From Lactobacillus acetotolerans DSM 20749 = JCM 3825 (GTDB taxonomy: Bacteria; Bacillota; Bacilli; Lactobacillales; Lactobacillaceae), in assembly GCF_001436775.1 (NCBI RefSeq), contig NZ_AYZC01000001.1:46221-110220 (forward strand): 64,000 nucleotides of DNA, in the 5' to 3' direction. This document shows positions 36,324 through 47,809 of this stretch, one piece after another; position 1 is the first letter of the stretch, and each line of letters opens with the position of its first letter. The position numbers and the translations under genes were made by a program. The notes under the pieces are model-generated. The model was not told the DNA's origin, searched no databases, and was given only the letters and a program-made list of their open reading frames with translations.

Positions 36324-36674
36324 TTATTTATTCTTTTTAGTGCCCTTACGAGTACGGGCATTATTTTGGGTATTTTGACCACGAACTGGAAGTCCACGGC
36401 GGTGACGCATACCACGGTAAGAACCAATATCAACTAACCGCTTAATGTTCATGCTAACTTGACGACGCAAGTCACCTTCAACACGATATTTATCAACTTC
36501 TGTGCGGAGTTTTTCTTGGTTTTCTGGAGTTAAGTCTTTTGAACGTATATCTTCAGAAACGCCAGAATCTGCACAAATTTTCTTAGCTGTTGAATCACCA
36601 ATACCATAAATATATGTCAGAGCGACAACTATTCTTTTATCTCTTGGTAAGTCAACACCAGCAATACGTGCCAT
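36324..36674 (-). CDS. rpsM: 30S ribosomal protein S13
   Basis: 116 residues; head protein that contacts P-site tRNA and bridges to the 50S subunit. ATG 36674 follows AGGAGG by eight bases; the longer frame starting at GTG 36683 lacks a ribosome binding site and adds three unlikely residues. [16 protein letters not shown] is the family signature. Confidence 0.97.
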   Translation of the reverse strand: MARIAGVDLPRDKRIVVALTYIYGIGDSTAKKICADSGVSEDIRSKDLTPENQEKLRTEVDKYRVEGDLRRQVSMNIKRLVDIGSYRGMRHRRGLPVRGQNTQNNARTRKGTKKNK

Positions 36675-36695
36675 AAATTGCACCTCCTATTTAAT

Positions 36696-36812
36696 TTAAC
36701 CTTGACGTTGCTTGTGCTTTGGATTTGCTGAACAAATAACCATTACACGCCCATGTCTTTTAATAACTTTACAATGTTCACACATTGGTTTAACAGATGG
36801 TCTAACCTTCAT
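36696..36812 (-). CDS. rpmJ: 50S ribosomal protein L36
   Basis: Hand-translated 38-residue protein, [14 protein letters not shown] onward, with the zinc ligands C-x2-C … C-x4-H, i.e. the zinc-binding form. Lies between infA and rpsM in its standard place; short enough to be missed by length filters. Confidence 0.95.
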   Translation of the reverse strand: MKVRPSVKPMCEHCKVIKRHGRVMVICSANPKHKQRQG

Positions 36813-36826
36813 GTTTGCCTCCGTTA

Positions 36827-37048
36827 TTATTTTATAAATCGATACGTAATTCTACCTTTTGTCAAATCGTATGGAGAGAGTTCAACCGTCACACGGTCTC
36901 CTGGTAAAATACGAATATAATGCATTCTAATTTTACCGGAAACATGTGCTAAGATAACAGCTCCATTTTCCAATTCAACTTTAAACATAGCATTAGGTAA
37001 GGTATCAACTACCTTACCTTTTACTTCAATGACATCATCTTTTGCCAA
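36827..37048 (-). CDS. infA: Translation initiation factor IF-1
   Basis: 73-residue OB-fold protein that occupies the A site during initiation. VEVKGKV…[11 protein letters not shown] and [17 protein letters not shown] are the family marks. The start is TTG 37048, with GGAGG seven to eight bases upstream. Located between adk and rpmJ as in most Firmicutes. Confidence 0.97.
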   Translation of the reverse strand: MAKDDVIEVKGKVVDTLPNAMFKVELENGAVILAHVSGKIRMHYIRILPGDRVTVELSPYDLTKGRITYRFIK

Positions 37049-37114
37049 AGTTGTTCCTCCGCAATTAAAACAGTCACACTTTGAAATTATAACACGTACG
37101 AGTAAATATACAAA

Positions 37115-37771
37115 TTATTGATTATTACTTAGTACTGTGTCTATATCTTCAAAAACTTTTTCTGGAGTTTGTTCACCATTAATCACAGTCAACAAACCTT
37201 TCTTTTGATAGAAATCCTTTAATGGGGTATTCATTTTCTCATTAACTTTAAGACGATTCTTAACTACTTCAGGTTTATCATCTTCACGTTGATAAAATTC
37301 ATGTCCACCACAACGATCACAAGTGTTCTTTACTTTAGGCATCTTAGAGATTTTGTTGTAAGTGGCACCGCAATTTTTACACATAAAGCGAGCTGACAAA
37401 CGCTTAATTAAAGTTTTTTCATTTACTTCAAGTGAAATAACATTTGTTAAAGGCTTATTGAGTCGCTTAGTAATACCTTCTAGTAATTCAGCTTGAACCG
37501 TAGTTCTTGGAAAACCATCTAGAATATAACCATTTTTAATATCAGGCTGTCCTAAACGTTCCTCTACTAACTTTGCAGTAACCTTGTCAGGTACCAAATT
37601 ACCTTTATCAATATAACTCTTAGCTTCAAGCCCAACTTTAGTCTTGTTAGCCATTGCTTCCCTAAACATATCTCCAGTTGAAATATGAGTTAAGTGATAT
37701 TTATCAACGATTCGCTCAGATGCAGTACCTTTACCGGCACCTGGCAAACCTAAAAGAATTAAGTTAATCAT
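37115..37771 (-). CDS. adk: Adenylate kinase (zinc-lid form)
   Basis: Interconverts ATP+AMP and 2 ADP. The 218-residue protein has P-loop [15 protein letters not shown] and the long lid with four cysteines (CKNCGATY and CDRCGG), so it binds zinc like other Gram-positive adenylate kinases. It follows secY by 9 bases. Confidence 0.97.
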   Translation of the reverse strand: MINLILLGLPGAGKGTASERIVDKYHLTHISTGDMFREAMANKTKVGLEAKSYIDKGNLVPDKVTAKLVEERLGQPDIKNGYILDGFPRTTVQAELLEGITKRLNKPLTNVISLEVNEKTLIKRLSARFMCKNCGATYNKISKMPKVKNTCDRCGGHEFYQREDDKPEVVKNRLKVNEKMNTPLKDFYQKKGLLTVINGEQTPEKVFEDIDTVLSNNQ

Positions 37772-37780
37772 TATCTATTC

Positions 37781-39076
37781 CTATCTGATGAATCCAACAT
37801 ATTCTCGCTTCATTAATAATCCATTAATTTGACGAGATAATTCTAGGACAACTCCAATAACAATTAAAAGACTTGTCCCACCTAAACCAATTGAACTAGG
37901 CAAATTCCAGAAATTAGTAGCTAATTGTGGTAACAACGCAACTAATCCTAAGAATACTGAACCAACAGTTGATAACCTTATCAATAGTTTAGAAATGTAA
38001 TCTTGAGTGTCTTTACCTGGCCAAATACTTGGAATGTATGCACCTTGCTTTTGTAAATTCTTAGCTAGCTTCTCAGGGTTAACCTGAACAAAAGCATAGA
38101 AGAAAGTAAACAAAATAATTAAGAGTGTATAAATGATAACTCCAGGTGTAGTTTGTAAGCTAAAAATATTAGTTAAAACTTTAAACCACTGCTGATCACC
38201 CTGAGATTTTTGAAAGGCCATTAAAATCGTTGCTGGTGTAATAATAAACGAACTCGCAAAAATTACTGGAATAACTCCAGAAACATTGACCTTCAATGGT
38301 AGAAAACTTTCAGAGCCACTGACAGTTGCTCTTCTTGTGTATTGAATTGGAATACGACGATCAGCTTGTTCTACCCATGTAACTAACTGCGTTACGATAA
38401 GAATTGCAACGATAATCGCGATGAAGAACAAAATACCTTGCCAACGATCACTAGAGCTATTGTTAATAACTCCTTCTTTAAAGACTTGCCACAAACCTGC
38501 CGGCAATCGAGCAATAATACCAGCAAAAATAATTACTGATATACCATTGCCTAAGCCTTTATCAGTGATTTCATCACCAAGCCAGCTCAACAACATGGTC
38601 CCGGCCGTCATAATGACAGCTATTTCAATGTAAGTTTGTGGTGTTTGCGTTTTAACTAAACCCATCTGGGTTAAAGCGTTAAAACCAAGCGTAATACCAA
38701 TACTCTGTACAAAAGCCACAAATAATGTAAGCCATCTTGTAACTTGATTGGTCTTACGCCGACCAACTTCACCTTGTTTTCCCCATTCAACCAAGGTTGG
38801 AACAATATCCATTTGCAACAATTGAATAACAATTTGCGCTGTAATATATGGAGAAACACCTAATGAAAAGATTGAATAATTATCTAGTCCACCACCAGAT
38901 ACAGTATCCAGCATTGGAACTAAACCAGTTTGTGCAACCTGAGTGATCGCTTTTGCATTAACACCCGGAACAATAATATTTGCACCGATGCGATATAGCA
39001 AAAGAATAAAGAGAGTAAAATAAATCTTATTTCTAATTTCTTTATCCTTAAAGGCGTTCTTCAAGGTCGAAAACAT
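37781..39076 (-). CDS. secY: Protein translocase subunit SecY
   Basis: Core of the protein-conducting channel, with SecE (at 11277-11447) and SecG. The 431-residue protein shows about ten membrane segments. YSIFSLGVSPYITAQIVIQLLQ and the cytoplasmic loop QADRRIPIQYTRR are typical. Its start codon overlaps the stop of rplO by one base (39076), so translation is coupled. Confidence 0.97.
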   Translation of the reverse strand: MFSTLKNAFKDKEIRNKIYFTLFILLLYRIGANIIVPGVNAKAITQVAQTGLVPMLDTVSGGGLDNYSIFSLGVSPYITAQIVIQLLQMDIVPTLVEWGKQGEVGRRKTNQVTRWLTLFVAFVQSIGITLGFNALTQMGLVKTQTPQTYIEIAVIMTAGTMLLSWLGDEITDKGLGNGISVIIFAGIIARLPAGLWQVFKEGVINNSSSDRWQGILFFIAIIVAILIVTQLVTWVEQADRRIPIQYTRRATVSGSESFLPLKVNVSGVIPVIFASSFIITPATILMAFQKSQGDQQWFKVLTNIFSLQTTPGVIIYTLLIILFTFFYAFVQVNPEKLAKNLQKQGAYIPSIWPGKDTQDYISKLLIRLSTVGSVFLGLVALLPQLATNFWNLPSSIGLGGTSLLIVIGVVLELSRQINGLLMKREYVGFIR

Positions 39077-39510
39077 TAGATCACCTCAACAGTTCCGCCA
39101 GCGGCTTCAACTGCTTTCTTAGCAGCTGCGGAAACTTTATTAACCTTTACGTTTAACTTAACTTTCAATTCACCGTTAGCAAGTAATTTAACGCCTGATA
39201 ATTCTTTCTTTACCAAGCCATTATCCTTAAGATCTTTGATAGTGACTTCACTACCATCTTTAAACTTGTTTAAGTCATCTAAATTTATAATTGCATATTC
39301 TTTACGATTAACGTTCTTAAAACCACGTTTAGGCATAGTTCTGAATAATGGCATTTGACCACCTTCAAAACCTAAACGAGTATAACCACGGGCTAATTGA
39401 CCTTTTTGACCACGTCCAGCAGTTTTACCGAAACCGCTTGAAGTACCACGCCCAACACGCTTTCTAGCGCTACGTGAACCTTCTGCAGCATGTAATTCTT
39501 GAAGCTTCAT
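39076..39510 (-). CDS. rplO: 50S ribosomal protein L15
   Basis: 144 residues, Gly/Arg-rich N-terminal tail ([20 protein letters not shown]) that threads 23S rRNA. Between rpmD and secY; intact. Confidence 0.98.
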   Translation of the reverse strand: MKLQELHAAEGSRSARKRVGRGTSSGFGKTAGRGQKGQLARGYTRLGFEGGQMPLFRTMPKRGFKNVNRKEYAIINLDDLNKFKDGSEVTIKDLKDNGLVKKELSGVKLLANGELKVKLNVKVNKVSAAAKKAVEAAGGTVEVI

Positions 39511-39533
39511 TAAATCGGCACCTCCTTGATAAA

Positions 39534-39719
39534 CTATTTCTTAATCTCTTCAACAGAGATTAAGTGAGCAATTTTCATTAATGCACCACGAGTTGCAGCA
39601 TTGTCCGGAAGGACAACAGTACTACTTACTCTACCCAAACCAAGAGCTTTAACAACTTTCTTTTGGTTAGGCAGACGGTGCGCAACACTTCTAATTAAAG
39701 TAACTTTTAAATCAGTCAT
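39534..39719 (-). CDS. rpmD: 50S ribosomal protein L30
   Basis: 61-residue protein [19 protein letters not shown] onward, with the typical [14 protein letters not shown] block. Short one-domain bacterial form. In the spc operon between rpsE and rplO. Confidence 0.97.
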   Translation of the reverse strand: MTDLKVTLIRSVAHRLPNQKKVVKALGLGRVSSTVVLPDNAATRGALMKIAHLISVEEIKK

Positions 39720-39735
39720 CTATAATCTCCCTAAT

Positions 39736-40239
39736 CTAGTCCTTAGTTTGGCGAAGCTTATCAATCTCTTCACTTGTTCTAAGCTTCTTTAATCCATCCA
39801 TAGTTGCGCGAACAACATTGATTGGAGTGTTTGAACCAAGTGACTTTGAAGTAACATCGGTAATACCAGCCATATCCATAACGATACGTACGGCACCACC
39901 AGCAGTAACACCAGAACCAGCTTCAGCAGGCTTGAACAAAATACTGCCTGAGCCATAATGACCAATAACTTGGTGGGGAATAGTTGTTCCAACTTTAGGA
40001 ACATTAATCATTCTCTTTTTACCATTATCAACGGCTTTACGGATTGCTTCTGGGACTTCTTGAGCTTTACCAGTACCAAAGCCTACACGACCCTTTTTGT
40101 CGCCAACAATTACCAAAGCAGCAAATCTCATTCGTTGTCCACCTTTAACAACCTTGGTGACACGATTAATTGCTACTAACTGATCTTCGATATCGTCCTT
40201 TTTTCTACGATTATTACGAGAATCGTTGCGGTTTGCCAT
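39736..40239 (-). CDS. rpsE: 30S ribosomal protein S5
   Basis: 167 residues. Double-stranded RNA binding-like N-terminal domain with [24 protein letters not shown], and the C-terminal [19 protein letters not shown]. Contributes to decoding fidelity. Between rplR and rpmD. Confidence 0.98.
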   Translation of the reverse strand: MANRNDSRNNRRKKDDIEDQLVAINRVTKVVKGGQRMRFAALVIVGDKKGRVGFGTGKAQEVPEAIRKAVDNGKKRMINVPKVGTTIPHQVIGHYGSGSILFKPAEAGSGVTAGGAVRIVMDMAGITDVTSKSLGSNTPINVVRATMDGLKKLRTSEEIDKLRQTKD

Positions 40240-40255
40240 GTATTATTCTCCTTTC

Positions 40256-40615
40256 CTAGAAATCTAATCCGTTTTCACGAGCGGCATCTGCCAAAGCTGA
40301 AATACGGCCGTGGTATAAGTAACCACTTCTATCAAATACAATGTTTGAAATATTCTTAGCCTTTGCTGCTTTAGCAATTGCTTTACCAACAGCAGCAGCT
40401 TGGTCTACTTTGTTTGCATCTTTAGATACAGATTTGTCCAAAGTTGAGGCACTTGCTAGCGTTACACCCGCTACGTCATCAATTAATTGAGCGTAGATGT
40501 TTTTGTTTGAACGAAAAATGCTTAAGCGTGGGCGCTCAGCAGTACCAGAAATCTTGCTACGAATACGTCTATGACGCTTCAAGCGTAATCTGTTTTTATC
40601 TGGTTTAGAAATCAC
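40256..40615 (-). CDS. rplR: 50S ribosomal protein L18
   Basis: 119-residue 5S rRNA-binding protein. Basic N-terminal [13 protein letters not shown], then [14 protein letters not shown], and the C-terminal [20 protein letters not shown]. The start is GTG 40615. Intact; spc operon. Confidence 0.97.
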   Translation of the reverse strand: MISKPDKNRLRLKRHRRIRSKISGTAERPRLSIFRSNKNIYAQLIDDVAGVTLASASTLDKSVSKDANKVDQAAAVGKAIAKAAKAKNISNIVFDRSGYLYHGRISALADAARENGLDF

Positions 40616-40645
40616 AATTTCACCTCAAAAAAATTTAATTAATTA

Positions 40646-41176
40646 TTATTTACCTGTCTTACCTTCCTTACGACGTACATATTCATTAGTATAACGAATA
40701 CCTTTACCTTTATAAGGCTCAGGTGGACGTACATCGCGGATTTCAGCTGCAAATTGACCAACATTTTGTTTTGAAATGCCACTTACTTCAATATCAGTTG
40801 CTGAAGAAGTTTTAACATTGACACCTTTTGGTGCAGTCAATACAACTGGGTGAGAATATCCAACATTCAAAGTTAATTTGTCACCTTGTGCTTGTGCACG
40901 GTAACCAACACCAACTAACTTTAAAGTCTTCTTATAGCCTTTAACTACACCCTCGATCATAGATGCTAAATTAGCTCTTTCTGTACCATGAAGTGGCTTA
41001 TCATTTTCATTTGAACGTGAAAAATTAATCTTGCCATCTTTTTGTGCAAAAGTAATTCTAGGATCGAAATATCTAGTTAATTCGCCCTTTGGGCCCTTAA
41101 CAGTAAGATTGTCACCTTTCTTGGTAACAGTGACACTGCCAGGGACTACAATTGTTTTTAAACCTATACGGCTCAT
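40646..41176 (-). CDS. rplF: 50S ribosomal protein L6
   Basis: 176 residues with two related domains, ending [25 protein letters not shown], the standard RNA-binding tail near the sarcin-ricin loop. Between rpsH and rplR. Confidence 0.98.
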   Translation of the reverse strand: MSRIGLKTIVVPGSVTVTKKGDNLTVKGPKGELTRYFDPRITFAQKDGKINFSRSNENDKPLHGTERANLASMIEGVVKGYKKTLKLVGVGYRAQAQGDKLTLNVGYSHPVVLTAPKGVNVKTSSATDIEVSGISKQNVGQFAAEIRDVRPPEPYKGKGIRYTNEYVRRKEGKTGK

Positions 41177-41200
41177 TGATTGTTCTCCTTTCTGTCAGAA

Positions 41201-41599
41201 TTACCAAACGTAAGCGACAACTTCACCGCCAACGTCTTTTTCTCTAGCTTCTTTGTCGGTAATAACACCAGCAGAAGTAGAAACGATGGCAATACCTAAA
41301 CCATTAAGAACTTTAGGTAAGTTTTCAGAACTAACGTAATTTCTAAGACCTGGCTTAGAAATTCTCTTTAATCCTGAAATGACACGTTCTCCGTTTGGAC
41401 CGTATTTCAAGAAAATCTTGATAACGCCTTGTTTATTATCATCAGTAATTTCGTAATCCCGAATAAAACCTTCGCGTTTCAAAATTTCTGAAATGGATTT
41501 TTTAATATTTGATGCAGGAATTTCAACTGAATCATGTTTTGCCATATTGGCATTTCTAATTCTAGTCAAGTAATCTGCGATCGGATCTGTCATGACCAT
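41201..41599 (-). CDS. rpsH: 30S ribosomal protein S8
   Basis: 132 residues, [17 protein letters not shown] start with AGGAGG nine bases upstream. C-terminal [22 protein letters not shown] binds 16S rRNA helix 21. S8 is the spc operon repressor in enteric bacteria; whether it is here is not shown by the sequence. Confidence 0.98.
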   Translation of the reverse strand: MVMTDPIADYLTRIRNANMAKHDSVEIPASNIKKSISEILKREGFIRDYEITDDNKQGVIKIFLKYGPNGERVISGLKRISKPGLRNYVSSENLPKVLNGLGIAIVSTSAGVITDKEAREKDVGGEVVAYVW

Positions 41600-41623
41600 T
41601 TATGCTATCCTCCTAACCGTATA

Positions 41624-41809
41624 CTACCAACTAGCTTTTCTAAGTCCTGGGATTTGACCCTTGTGTGCTAAATCTTTTAAGCAAATACGGCATAAACCAA
41701 ACTTACGATATACGGAACGTGGACGACCACATCTCTCACACCGAGTGTATTCACGTGAAGAAAATTTAGCAGGACGACGATTTCTAATTTTTTGTGATGT
41801 TTTAGCCAT
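41624..41809 (-). CDS. rpsZ: 30S ribosomal protein S14, zinc form
   Basis: 61 residues with CERCG…CRICLKDLA: two CxxC pairs, the zinc-binding short form that Firmicutes place in the spc operon. The longer non-zinc S14 gene is not in this window. Confidence 0.97.
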   Translation of the reverse strand: MAKTSQKIRNRRPAKFSSREYTRCERCGRPRSVYRKFGLCRICLKDLAHKGQIPGLRKASW

Positions 41810-41821
41810 TAATGTCCTCCA

Positions 41822-42364
41822 TTATTTTGCAAACGGCATACCAAATTGACTTAAAAGTTCACGAGCTTCTTCATCAGTCTTGGCAGTAGTAACGATAACA
41901 ACATCCAAACCTCTAGTGCGGTTAACTTTATCAAAGTCGATTTCTGGGAAAATCAATTGTTCTTTAATACCCAAAGTGTAATTACCACGACCATCAAATG
42001 AACGGGTTGAAACACCACGGAAGTCACGAACACGTGGGAGAGAAACATTGATTAACTTGTATAAGAAATCATACATTCTATCTCTTCTAAGAGTAACCTT
42101 AGCACCAATAGACATACCTTCACGTAAACGGAAGTTAGCAATTGATTCCTTGGCTTTAGTAACCAGTGGTTTTTGACCTGAGATCAAGGTTAATTCATTA
42201 ACTGCTTCATCTAGGTTCTTTGCATTGGAAACTGCGTCACCAACACCCATGTTCAATACGATCTTTGCAACCTTTGGTACTTGCATACTTGAATCATAAT
42301 TAAATTTATCTTGTAATGCAGGAACAACTTTTTCTTTATATTCTTGAGCTAAATAACTTGCCAT
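41822..42364 (-). CDS. rplE: 50S ribosomal protein L5
   Basis: 180-residue protein binding 5S rRNA and P-site t[20 protein letters not shown] and [20 protein letters not shown] are the family blocks. Between rplX and rpsZ. Confidence 0.98.
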   Translation of the reverse strand: MASYLAQEYKEKVVPALQDKFNYDSSMQVPKVAKIVLNMGVGDAVSNAKNLDEAVNELTLISGQKPLVTKAKESIANFRLREGMSIGAKVTLRRDRMYDFLYKLINVSLPRVRDFRGVSTRSFDGRGNYTLGIKEQLIFPEIDFDKVNRTRGLDVVIVTTAKTDEEARELLSQFGMPFAK

Positions 42365-42378
42365 TTGTGTCCTCCCCT

Positions 42379-42642
42379 CTATTTCTTCTTATTCTTCTTG
42401 TTTTCAGTTTTCTTATTTTCAGCCTTTGAGATAACCTTAACGTTTGATGCATGAATTGAACCTTCAGATTCAACTACTCCACCCTTTGCGTTAGTTTGTG
42501 AAGGCTTTTGGTGTTTCTTGATCTTGTGAACGCCCTTAACAACCACACGGTCATTTTTAACGTCAACAGAAAGAACATTACCTTCTTTGCCTTTATCTTT
42601 TCCAGCTATAACTTTTACCTTGTCACCAGTTTTAACAAACAT
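42379..42642 (-). CDS. rplX: 50S ribosomal protein L24
   Basis: 87 residues; KOW motif [21 protein letters not shown]. The C-terminus ends in a Lys/Asn-rich tail ([13 protein letters not shown]), longer in basic repeats than in many relatives. Assembly-initiating protein. Between rplN and rplE. Confidence 0.97.
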   Translation of the reverse strand: MFVKTGDKVKVIAGKDKGKEGNVLSVDVKNDRVVVKGVHKIKKHQKPSQTNAKGGVVESEGSIHASNVKVISKAENKKTENKKNKKK

Positions 42643-42661
42643 CAGTGCACCTCACTAACAA

Positions 42662-43030
42662 TTATATGACTTCAGGGGCAAGAGAGACGATTTTCATAAA
42701 ATCATGCTTACGCAATTCACGTGTAACTGGCCCAAAAATACGTGTACCACGTGGGCTCTTGTCAGCATTAATAATTACGGCAGCATTTTCATCGAATTTG
42801 ATGTATGAACCATCTTCACGACGTGCACCTGATTTTGTTCTAACAATGACAGCTTTTACGATGTCACCTTTTTTGACAACGCCACCTGGTGTTGCTTGTT
42901 TAACAGTAGCTACTACTACGTCACCAATATTACCAGTCCTACGTCTTGATCCGCCTAAGACTCGGATGACCAAAAGTTCTCTGGCACCAGAGTTATCAGC
43001 AACCTTTAAACGGGATTCGTTTTGAATCAC
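42662..43030 (-). CDS. rplN: 50S ribosomal protein L14
   Basis: 122 residues; [19 protein letters not shown] to IVSLAPEVI, full length. The start is GTG 43030 following GGAGGATTACATA. Forms an intersubunit bridge. Between rpsQ and rplX. Confidence 0.98.
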   Translation of the reverse strand: MIQNESRLKVADNSGARELLVIRVLGGSRRRTGNIGDVVVATVKQATPGGVVKKGDIVKAVIVRTKSGARREDGSYIKFDENAAVIINADKSPRGTRIFGPVTRELRKHDFMKIVSLAPEVI

Positions 43031-43062
43031 TATGTAATCCTCCCCACACTAAATCCGCAAAA

Positions 43063-43329
43063 TTAAACAGATTTCTTAACAATTTTAACTAAACGGAAGC
43101 GTTTTGTACGAGATAATGGACGGGTTTCCATGATACGAACAGTATCGCCAACTTTAGCTTCATTATTTTCGTCTTGTGCATAATACTTCTTTGAGTATCT
43201 AATGCGCTTCTTGTAAATAGGGTGATTCTTATAAGTATCAACAACAACTGTAATAGTTTTGTCCATCTTATCTGAAATTACTCGGCCCTGATATACGTGA
43301 CGATGATTTCTTTCAGTTGATTCGCTCAA
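43063..43329 (-). CDS. rpsQ: 30S ribosomal protein S17
   Basis: 88-residue OB-fold primary binding protein. [17 protein letters not shown] and [21 protein letters not shown] are seen. The start codon is TTG 43329. Between rpmC and rplN. Confidence 0.97.
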   Translation of the reverse strand: MSESTERNHRHVYQGRVISDKMDKTITVVVDTYKNHPIYKKRIRYSKKYYAQDENNEAKVGDTVRIMETRPLSRTKRFRLVKIVKKSV

Positions 43330-43347
43330 GTTAATAACTCCCTTCCA

Positions 43348-43545
43348 TTAATTTTTTTCTAACGCTTTTTCGCTGAGAATTGTTTTAATTCTAGCGATAT
43401 TCTTGCGAACTTTGCTCAAGCGAGCGGTATTTTCTAATTGACCCGTTGCTTGTTGGAAACGCAAATTAAAAAGTTCTTTTTTATATTGCTTTTCCTTGTC
43501 TAACATTTGATCAGTGGTTAATGCCCTGATATCCTTAGCCTTCAT
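43348..43545 (-). CDS. rpmC: 50S ribosomal protein L29
   Basis: 65 residues, two-helix protein at the tunnel exit. ATG 43545 is chosen: AGGTGG precedes it by eight bases and the family starts MKAKDIR. A start four codons earlier (43557) would lie deeper inside rplP. With the chosen start it overlaps the rplP end by 11 bases. Confidence 0.96.
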   Translation of the reverse strand: MKAKDIRALTTDQMLDKEKQYKKELFNLRFQQATGQLENTARLSKVRKNIARIKTILSEKALEKN

Positions 43546-43975
43546 TAGAATTGCCACCTACTTCCGAACTTTTAGTCACAAATTTACATTTGATAGGTAA
43601 CTTAGTTGAAGCAAGTCTTAAAGCTTCACGAGCTGTTGCTTCATCAACGCCACCAATTTCAAATAAAATCTTTTCTCTCTTAACTACAGCTACCCAGCCT
43701 GCTGGTGCACCTTTACCGGAACCCATACGTACACCAACACCTTTAGCAGTATATGATTTTTGAGGGAAAATTCTAACCCAAACTTTACCGCCACGTTTCA
43801 TGTAACGTGTCATTGCAACACGGGCAGCTTCAATTTGTTGAGTAGTAATCCAGTGTGATTCGAGGGCTTTTAAACCATAGTCTCCAAAGGCAATGGTTTT
43901 ACCACCTTTAGCAGCACCACGCATTTTACCACGAAATTCACGACGGTGTTTTACTCGTTTTGGTACTAAAGGCAT
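43535..43975 (-). CDS. rplP: 50S ribosomal protein L16
   Basis: 146 residues; [18 protein letters not shown] and the [18 protein letters not shown] [24 protein letters not shown]. Lies at the A-site side of the peptidyl-transferase centre. Overlaps rpsC by one base and rpmC by 11, so translation is coupled. Confidence 0.98.
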   Translation of the reverse strand: MPLVPKRVKHRREFRGKMRGAAKGGKTIAFGDYGLKALESHWITTQQIEAARVAMTRYMKRGGKVWVRIFPQKSYTAKGVGVRMGSGKGAPAGWVAVVKREKILFEIGGVDEATAREALRLASTKLPIKCKFVTKSSEVGGNSNEG

Positions 43976-44646
43976 TATTTCTTTCCTCCCTTCACTGTTT
44001 TCGTGGCTTTCTTATTCTTACTTGGTAAGATTTCACCACGATTGATCCATACTTGGACACCAATTTCACCATAAGTAGTGAATGCATTGACCCAAGCAAA
44101 GTCAATATCAGCTCTTAAAGTTTGTAATGGAACTCGACCTTCAGTATGCCATTCTCTTCTAGCCATGTCGGCACCGTTTAAACGACCAGAGGTTTGTACT
44201 CTGATTCCTTCCGCACCGGCACGCATAGTTCTTTGAGTAGCCTGACGCATAGCACGTCTAAAAGCAATACGAGCTTCCAGTTGACGAGCAATACCATCAG
44301 CTACTAATTTAGCATCAAGATCTGGTTTCTTAATTTCAACAATATTTACGTGTACTTGCTTCTTAGTTAAAGCATTTAATTGTTTTCTTAATGCTTCAAC
44401 TTCAGAACCACCTTTTCCAATTACCATACCTGGTTTAGAAGTGTTAATTGAAATATTGATTCTATTTGCTGCACGCTCAATTTCAACAGTAGAAACAGAG
44501 GCGTCTTTTAGCTTCTTAGAAATGAATCTTCTAATACGTAAATCTTCATTTAAAGTATCTTTATATCCCCTGTCAGCATACCATTTTGATTCCCAATCGC
44601 GAATTACGCCAAGACGGAAACCATTTGGGTTAATCTTTTGACCCAT
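43975..44646 (-). CDS. rpsC: 30S ribosomal protein S3
   Basis: 223 residues. N-terminal KH-type domain with [18 protein letters not shown]-terminal [21 protein letters not shown]. Part of the mRNA entry helicase. The tail is Lys-rich. Between rplV and rplP. Confidence 0.98.
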   Translation of the reverse strand: MGQKINPNGFRLGVIRDWESKWYADRGYKDTLNEDLRIRRFISKKLKDASVSTVEIERAANRINISINTSKPGMVIGKGGSEVEALRKQLNALTKKQVHVNIVEIKKPDLDAKLVADGIARQLEARIAFRRAMRQATQRTMRAGAEGIRVQTSGRLNGADMARREWHTEGRVPLQTLRADIDFAWVNAFTTYGEIGVQVWINRGEILPSKNKKATKTVKGGKK

Positions 44647-44659
44647 TAATATACCTCCC

Positions 44660-45013
44660 TTAATCGTTCTTTTCTGAAACTACTACAACTACATGACTAG
44701 TTCTCTTATTAATTGGAGAAGCCATGCCTTTAGCACGAGGACGAAATCTCTTCAAAGTTGCACCTTCGTTTACGTATGCTTCAGATACGTAAAGATTAGC
44801 ACTTTCAAGATCGTAGTTGTGTTCTGCGTTAGCAATAGCTGAACGCAAAACTTTTTCAACGATTGGGGAAGCAGCTCTAGACGTAAATTCCAAGATTGCT
44901 AATGCTTCAGCAACGCTCTTGCCACGAATTAAATCAACGACTAATCGAGCTTTTCTTGGAGCGATGCGAACAGTCCTTGCTTCAGCCTTAGCTGAACTAA
45001 TTTGTTCTGCCAT
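44660..45013 (-). CDS. rplV: 50S ribosomal protein L22
   Basis: 117 residues. The beta-hairpin that narrows the exit tunnel is seen as [25 protein letters not shown]. No deletion in the hairpin of the kind that gives macrolide resistance. Between rpsS and rpsC. Confidence 0.98.
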   Translation of the reverse strand: MAEQISSAKAEARTVRIAPRKARLVVDLIRGKSVAEALAILEFTSRAASPIVEKVLRSAIANAEHNYDLESANLYVSEAYVNEGATLKRFRPRAKGMASPINKRTSHVVVVVSEKND

Positions 45014-45032
45014 TTAGATGTTTCTCCTCTCT

Positions 45033-45323
45033 CTATGATTGAACTGGTGCTGTGGCCTTGTCTTCGGTAGTTCCATGGCCATGGAAAGTTCTAGTTGGAA
45101 CAAATTCGCCCAACTTATGACCTACCATATCTTCAGTTATATAAACTGGGACATGTTTTCTACCATCGTGAACAGCTATAGTCAAACCAACAAAGGAAGG
45201 AAAAATAGTTGAACGACGTGACCAAGTCTTAATAACTTGTTTTTTATCTGACTTTGCTTGTGCATTAACCTTCTTTAACAAAGATGCATCAGCAAAAGGC
45301 CCTTTTTTAATACTACGGCTCAT
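45033..45323 (-). CDS. rpsS: 30S ribosomal protein S19
   Basis: 96 residues, [19 protein letters not shown] start, [17 protein letters not shown] and a short C-terminal tail. Head protein; S10 operon between rplB and rplV. Confidence 0.98.
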   Translation of the reverse strand: MSRSIKKGPFADASLLKKVNAQAKSDKKQVIKTWSRRSTIFPSFVGLTIAVHDGRKHVPVYITEDMVGHKLGEFVPTRTFHGHGTTEDKATAPVQS

Positions 45324-45342
45324 TAATTAAACCCTCCTTCTA

Positions 45343-46179
45343 TTACTTACTACCTTTACGGTGACGAATAATTAATCTCTCGCTGGCTTTCTTGACACTT
45401 CTAGTCTTAATACCACGAGCCTTTTTACCCCAAGGGGTCATAGGTTGTGGACGACCAACAGGTGCCTTACCTTCACCACCACCATGTGGGTGATCGTTAG
45501 GGTTCATTACTGATCCACGAGATTGAGGACGCTTGCCTAACCAACGCTTACGACCAGCTTTACCTAATTGGATTAATGAGTGTTGTTCATTACCAACAAC
45601 ACCAATGGTAGCACGACAAGCTGACAAAACCTTACGAACTTCGCCACTTTGTAACTTAACCAAAGTGTAGTTACCATCATTACCCAATACTTGAGCACTT
45701 GTACCAGCACTTCTAACAAGTTGTCCACCTTTACCAGGTCTCAATTCAATATTGTGAATTGGTGTACCAGTAGGAATATTCTTTAATGGTAAAGCATTAC
45801 CAATTTTAATATCCACTGAATCACCTGATTGAAGAATGTCTCCAACTTTTAGACCTTTAGGTGCCAAAATATAAGTCTTAGTACCATCGGTATAATGCAA
45901 TAATGCAATATTTGCGGTTCTGTTTGGATCGTATTCAATAGATTTTACAACAGCTTTTGTATTATCTTTATTACGTTTGAAGTCAATAATACGGTACTTT
46001 TGTTTATGACCACCACCACGATGTCTAGTAGTAATATGACCATATGAATTTCGACCTGCAGTATGTGATTGTGATTCAAGTAAGGTCTGTTCTGGCTTAC
46101 TCTTAGTAATCTCAGCAAAGTCGGAAGAAGTCATATTACGGCGACCATTTGTGGTTGGCTTATAAATTCTAATAGCCAA
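45343..46179 (-). CDS. rplB: 50S ribosomal protein L2
   Basis: 278 residues; primary 23S rRNA binder needed for subunit joining and peptidyl transfer. The conserved [16 protein letters not shown] loop with its His is intact, as are the basic N- and C-terminal tails. S10 operon. Confidence 0.98.
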   Translation of the reverse strand: MAIRIYKPTTNGRRNMTSSDFAEITKSKPEQTLLESQSHTAGRNSYGHITTRHRGGGHKQKYRIIDFKRNKDNTKAVVKSIEYDPNRTANIALLHYTDGTKTYILAPKGLKVGDILQSGDSVDIKIGNALPLKNIPTGTPIHNIELRPGKGGQLVRSAGTSAQVLGNDGNYTLVKLQSGEVRKVLSACRATIGVVGNEQHSLIQLGKAGRKRWLGKRPQSRGSVMNPNDHPHGGGEGKAPVGRPQPMTPWGKKARGIKTRSVKKASERLIIRHRKGSK

Positions 46180-46195
46180 TTAACTGACCCTCCTA

Positions 46196-46516
46196 TTACT
46201 TTTTCTCTTTTTTATCTTTGTTGTCTTGTTTTTCGTCTTGAAAAAACTTAATGTCATTTGAATCTTCAGTCAAAGTAACAATAGCTTTTCTACGACGAGC
46301 AGTCTTACCAGAGTAACGACCTACTCTTTTATCTTGACCACGTACATTCATAACATTAACTTTTTTTACTTTAACATCAAAGATTTCTTCAACCGCGTTA
46401 CGAATTTGAGTTTTGGTAGCATCTAAAAGCACGTCGAAAGTGTACTTTTTATCATCCATTAAATTCGTGGACTTTTCAGTAACGACTGGTCTTAAAATAA
46501 TATCGCGTGCATCCAT
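46196..46516 (-). CDS. rplW: 50S ribosomal protein L23
   Basis: 106 residues. [12 protein letters not shown] and [19 protein letters not shown] are the family marks; it carries the docking site for trigger factor and SRP. The C-terminus is extended by a Lys/Asp-rich tail ([14 protein letters not shown]). Its start codon overlaps the rplD stop by one base. Confidence 0.98.
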   Translation of the reverse strand: MDARDIILRPVVTEKSTNLMDDKKYTFDVLLDATKTQIRNAVEEIFDVKVKKVNVMNVRGQDKRVGRYSGKTARRRKAIVTLTEDSNDIKFFQDEKQDNKDKKEKK

Positions 46517-47133
46517 TAAGCCAAAACCTCCTCAATATTCTTCACAGCATCTTGAGTCAAAATTAACTTTTCGTAGTTAACTGCATCCTCAACATTCAAG
46601 CCATTAACTGGAACGACTTTAGCATTCGTTAAGTTTCTTGCAGAAAGTTGTACGTTCTTGTCGTCAGAAACAACTAAAACTTTACCTTCAACATTTAAAT
46701 CACTTAACATTGATACAAAATCCTTAGTTTTAGGAGCTGACATAGTCAACTTATCTAATACAATTAAATCTTTATCAATCAATTTTTGGGAAAGAACTGA
46801 CTTGATAGCCAAACGACGTTGTTTCCTCGGCATAGAATATGCATAAGAACGTGGAGTCGGGCCAAATACGGTTCCACCGCCGCGCCATTGTGGTGATCTA
46901 ATAGAGCCTTGACGAGCACGACCAGTACCCTTTTGTCTCCATGGCTTCTTACCACCACCGCGAACGGCAGATCTATTCTTAACTTTTGAGGTACCTTGAC
47001 GCTTACCAGCTCTTTGTCTGATGATAGCATCAAAAACTACACTTTCATTGGGCTTAATGCCAAATACATCATCACTCAGTGTAACTTTACCTGAATCTTT
47101 ACCGTTTTGATCGATAACTTTTAAATTAGCCAT
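46516..47133 (-). CDS. rplD: 50S ribosomal protein L4
   Basis: 205 residues. The extended loop that reaches the exit tunnel is seen as [28 protein letters not shown] in order; no insertion or substitution of macrolide-resistance type was noticed. L4 can regulate S10 operons in enteric bacteria; not shown here. Confidence 0.98.
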   Translation of the reverse strand: MANLKVIDQNGKDSGKVTLSDDVFGIKPNESVVFDAIIRQRAGKRQGTSKVKNRSAVRGGGKKPWRQKGTGRARQGSIRSPQWRGGGTVFGPTPRSYAYSMPRKQRRLAIKSVLSQKLIDKDLIVLDKLTMSAPKTKDFVSMLSDLNVEGKVLVVSDDKNVQLSARNLTNAKVVPVNGLNVEDAVNYEKLILTQDAVKNIEEVLA

Positions 47134-47147
47134 TCTAGTCCTCCTTC

Positions 47148-47786
47148 CTATTTCTTAGCTTTAGTAGAATTATGAGCAGACTTAACAGTAATTAATGAAT
47201 TCTTGGCACCTGGAACGTTGCCTTTAATCAATAATACGTTTTTATCTGCAACAACTTTTTCAATTACTAAATTCTCAATGGTAACTCTCTTGACACCCAT
47301 GTGTCCTGGTAAATGCTTACCTTTAGGTACACGGTTAATAATTGAACCCATTGAACCTGGTACTCTGTGGTATCTTGAACCGTGGGCTTCTGGACCTCTA
47401 CTTTGGCCCCAACGTCTAATGTTACCTTGGTATCCATGACCTCTTGTAATTCCAGTAACGTTTACAGCGTCACCTTCCTTAAATGTGTCCACAGTAACTT
47501 TTGAGCCGACTTCATAATTCTTAAGCTCAACACCGCGGATTTCCCGAATGAAGCGCTTAGGCGAAGTCTTTGCTTTTGCAGCATGACCTTTTTCCGGTTT
47601 GTTGCTCAAAACATCACGTTTATCTTGATAACCTAGTTGAACTGCTTCATAACCGTCTGATTCAACCGTCTTAACTTGCATAACAATGTTAGGAGTTGCT
47701 TCAACAACAGTTACAGGAACAAGGATACCATCTTTAGTGAAGATTTGAGTCATACCAACTTTTCTTCCTAAGATTCCTTTGGTCAT
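47148..47786 (-). CDS. rplC: 50S ribosomal protein L3
   Basis: 212 residues, [16 protein letters not shown] start and the loop [23 protein letters not shown] near the peptidyl-transferase centre (actual [14 protein letters not shown]). Assembly-initiating protein. S10 operon between rpsJ and rplD. Confidence 0.98.
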   Translation of the reverse strand: MTKGILGRKVGMTQIFTKDGILVPVTVVEATPNIVMQVKTVESDGYEAVQLGYQDKRDVLSNKPEKGHAAKAKTSPKRFIREIRGVELKNYEVGSKVTVDTFKEGDAVNVTGITRGHGYQGNIRRWGQSRGPEAHGSRYHRVPGSMGSIINRVPKGKHLPGHMGVKRVTIENLVIEKVVADKNVLLIKGNVPGAKNSLITVKSAHNSTKAKK

Positions 47787-47809
47787 GATTACACCTCTTT
47801 CTATTTAAA

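Noticed and set aside
46779..47033. Out-of-frame 84-residue frame within rplD
   Set aside because: Same strand, wrong frame, overlaps conserved L4 sequence.
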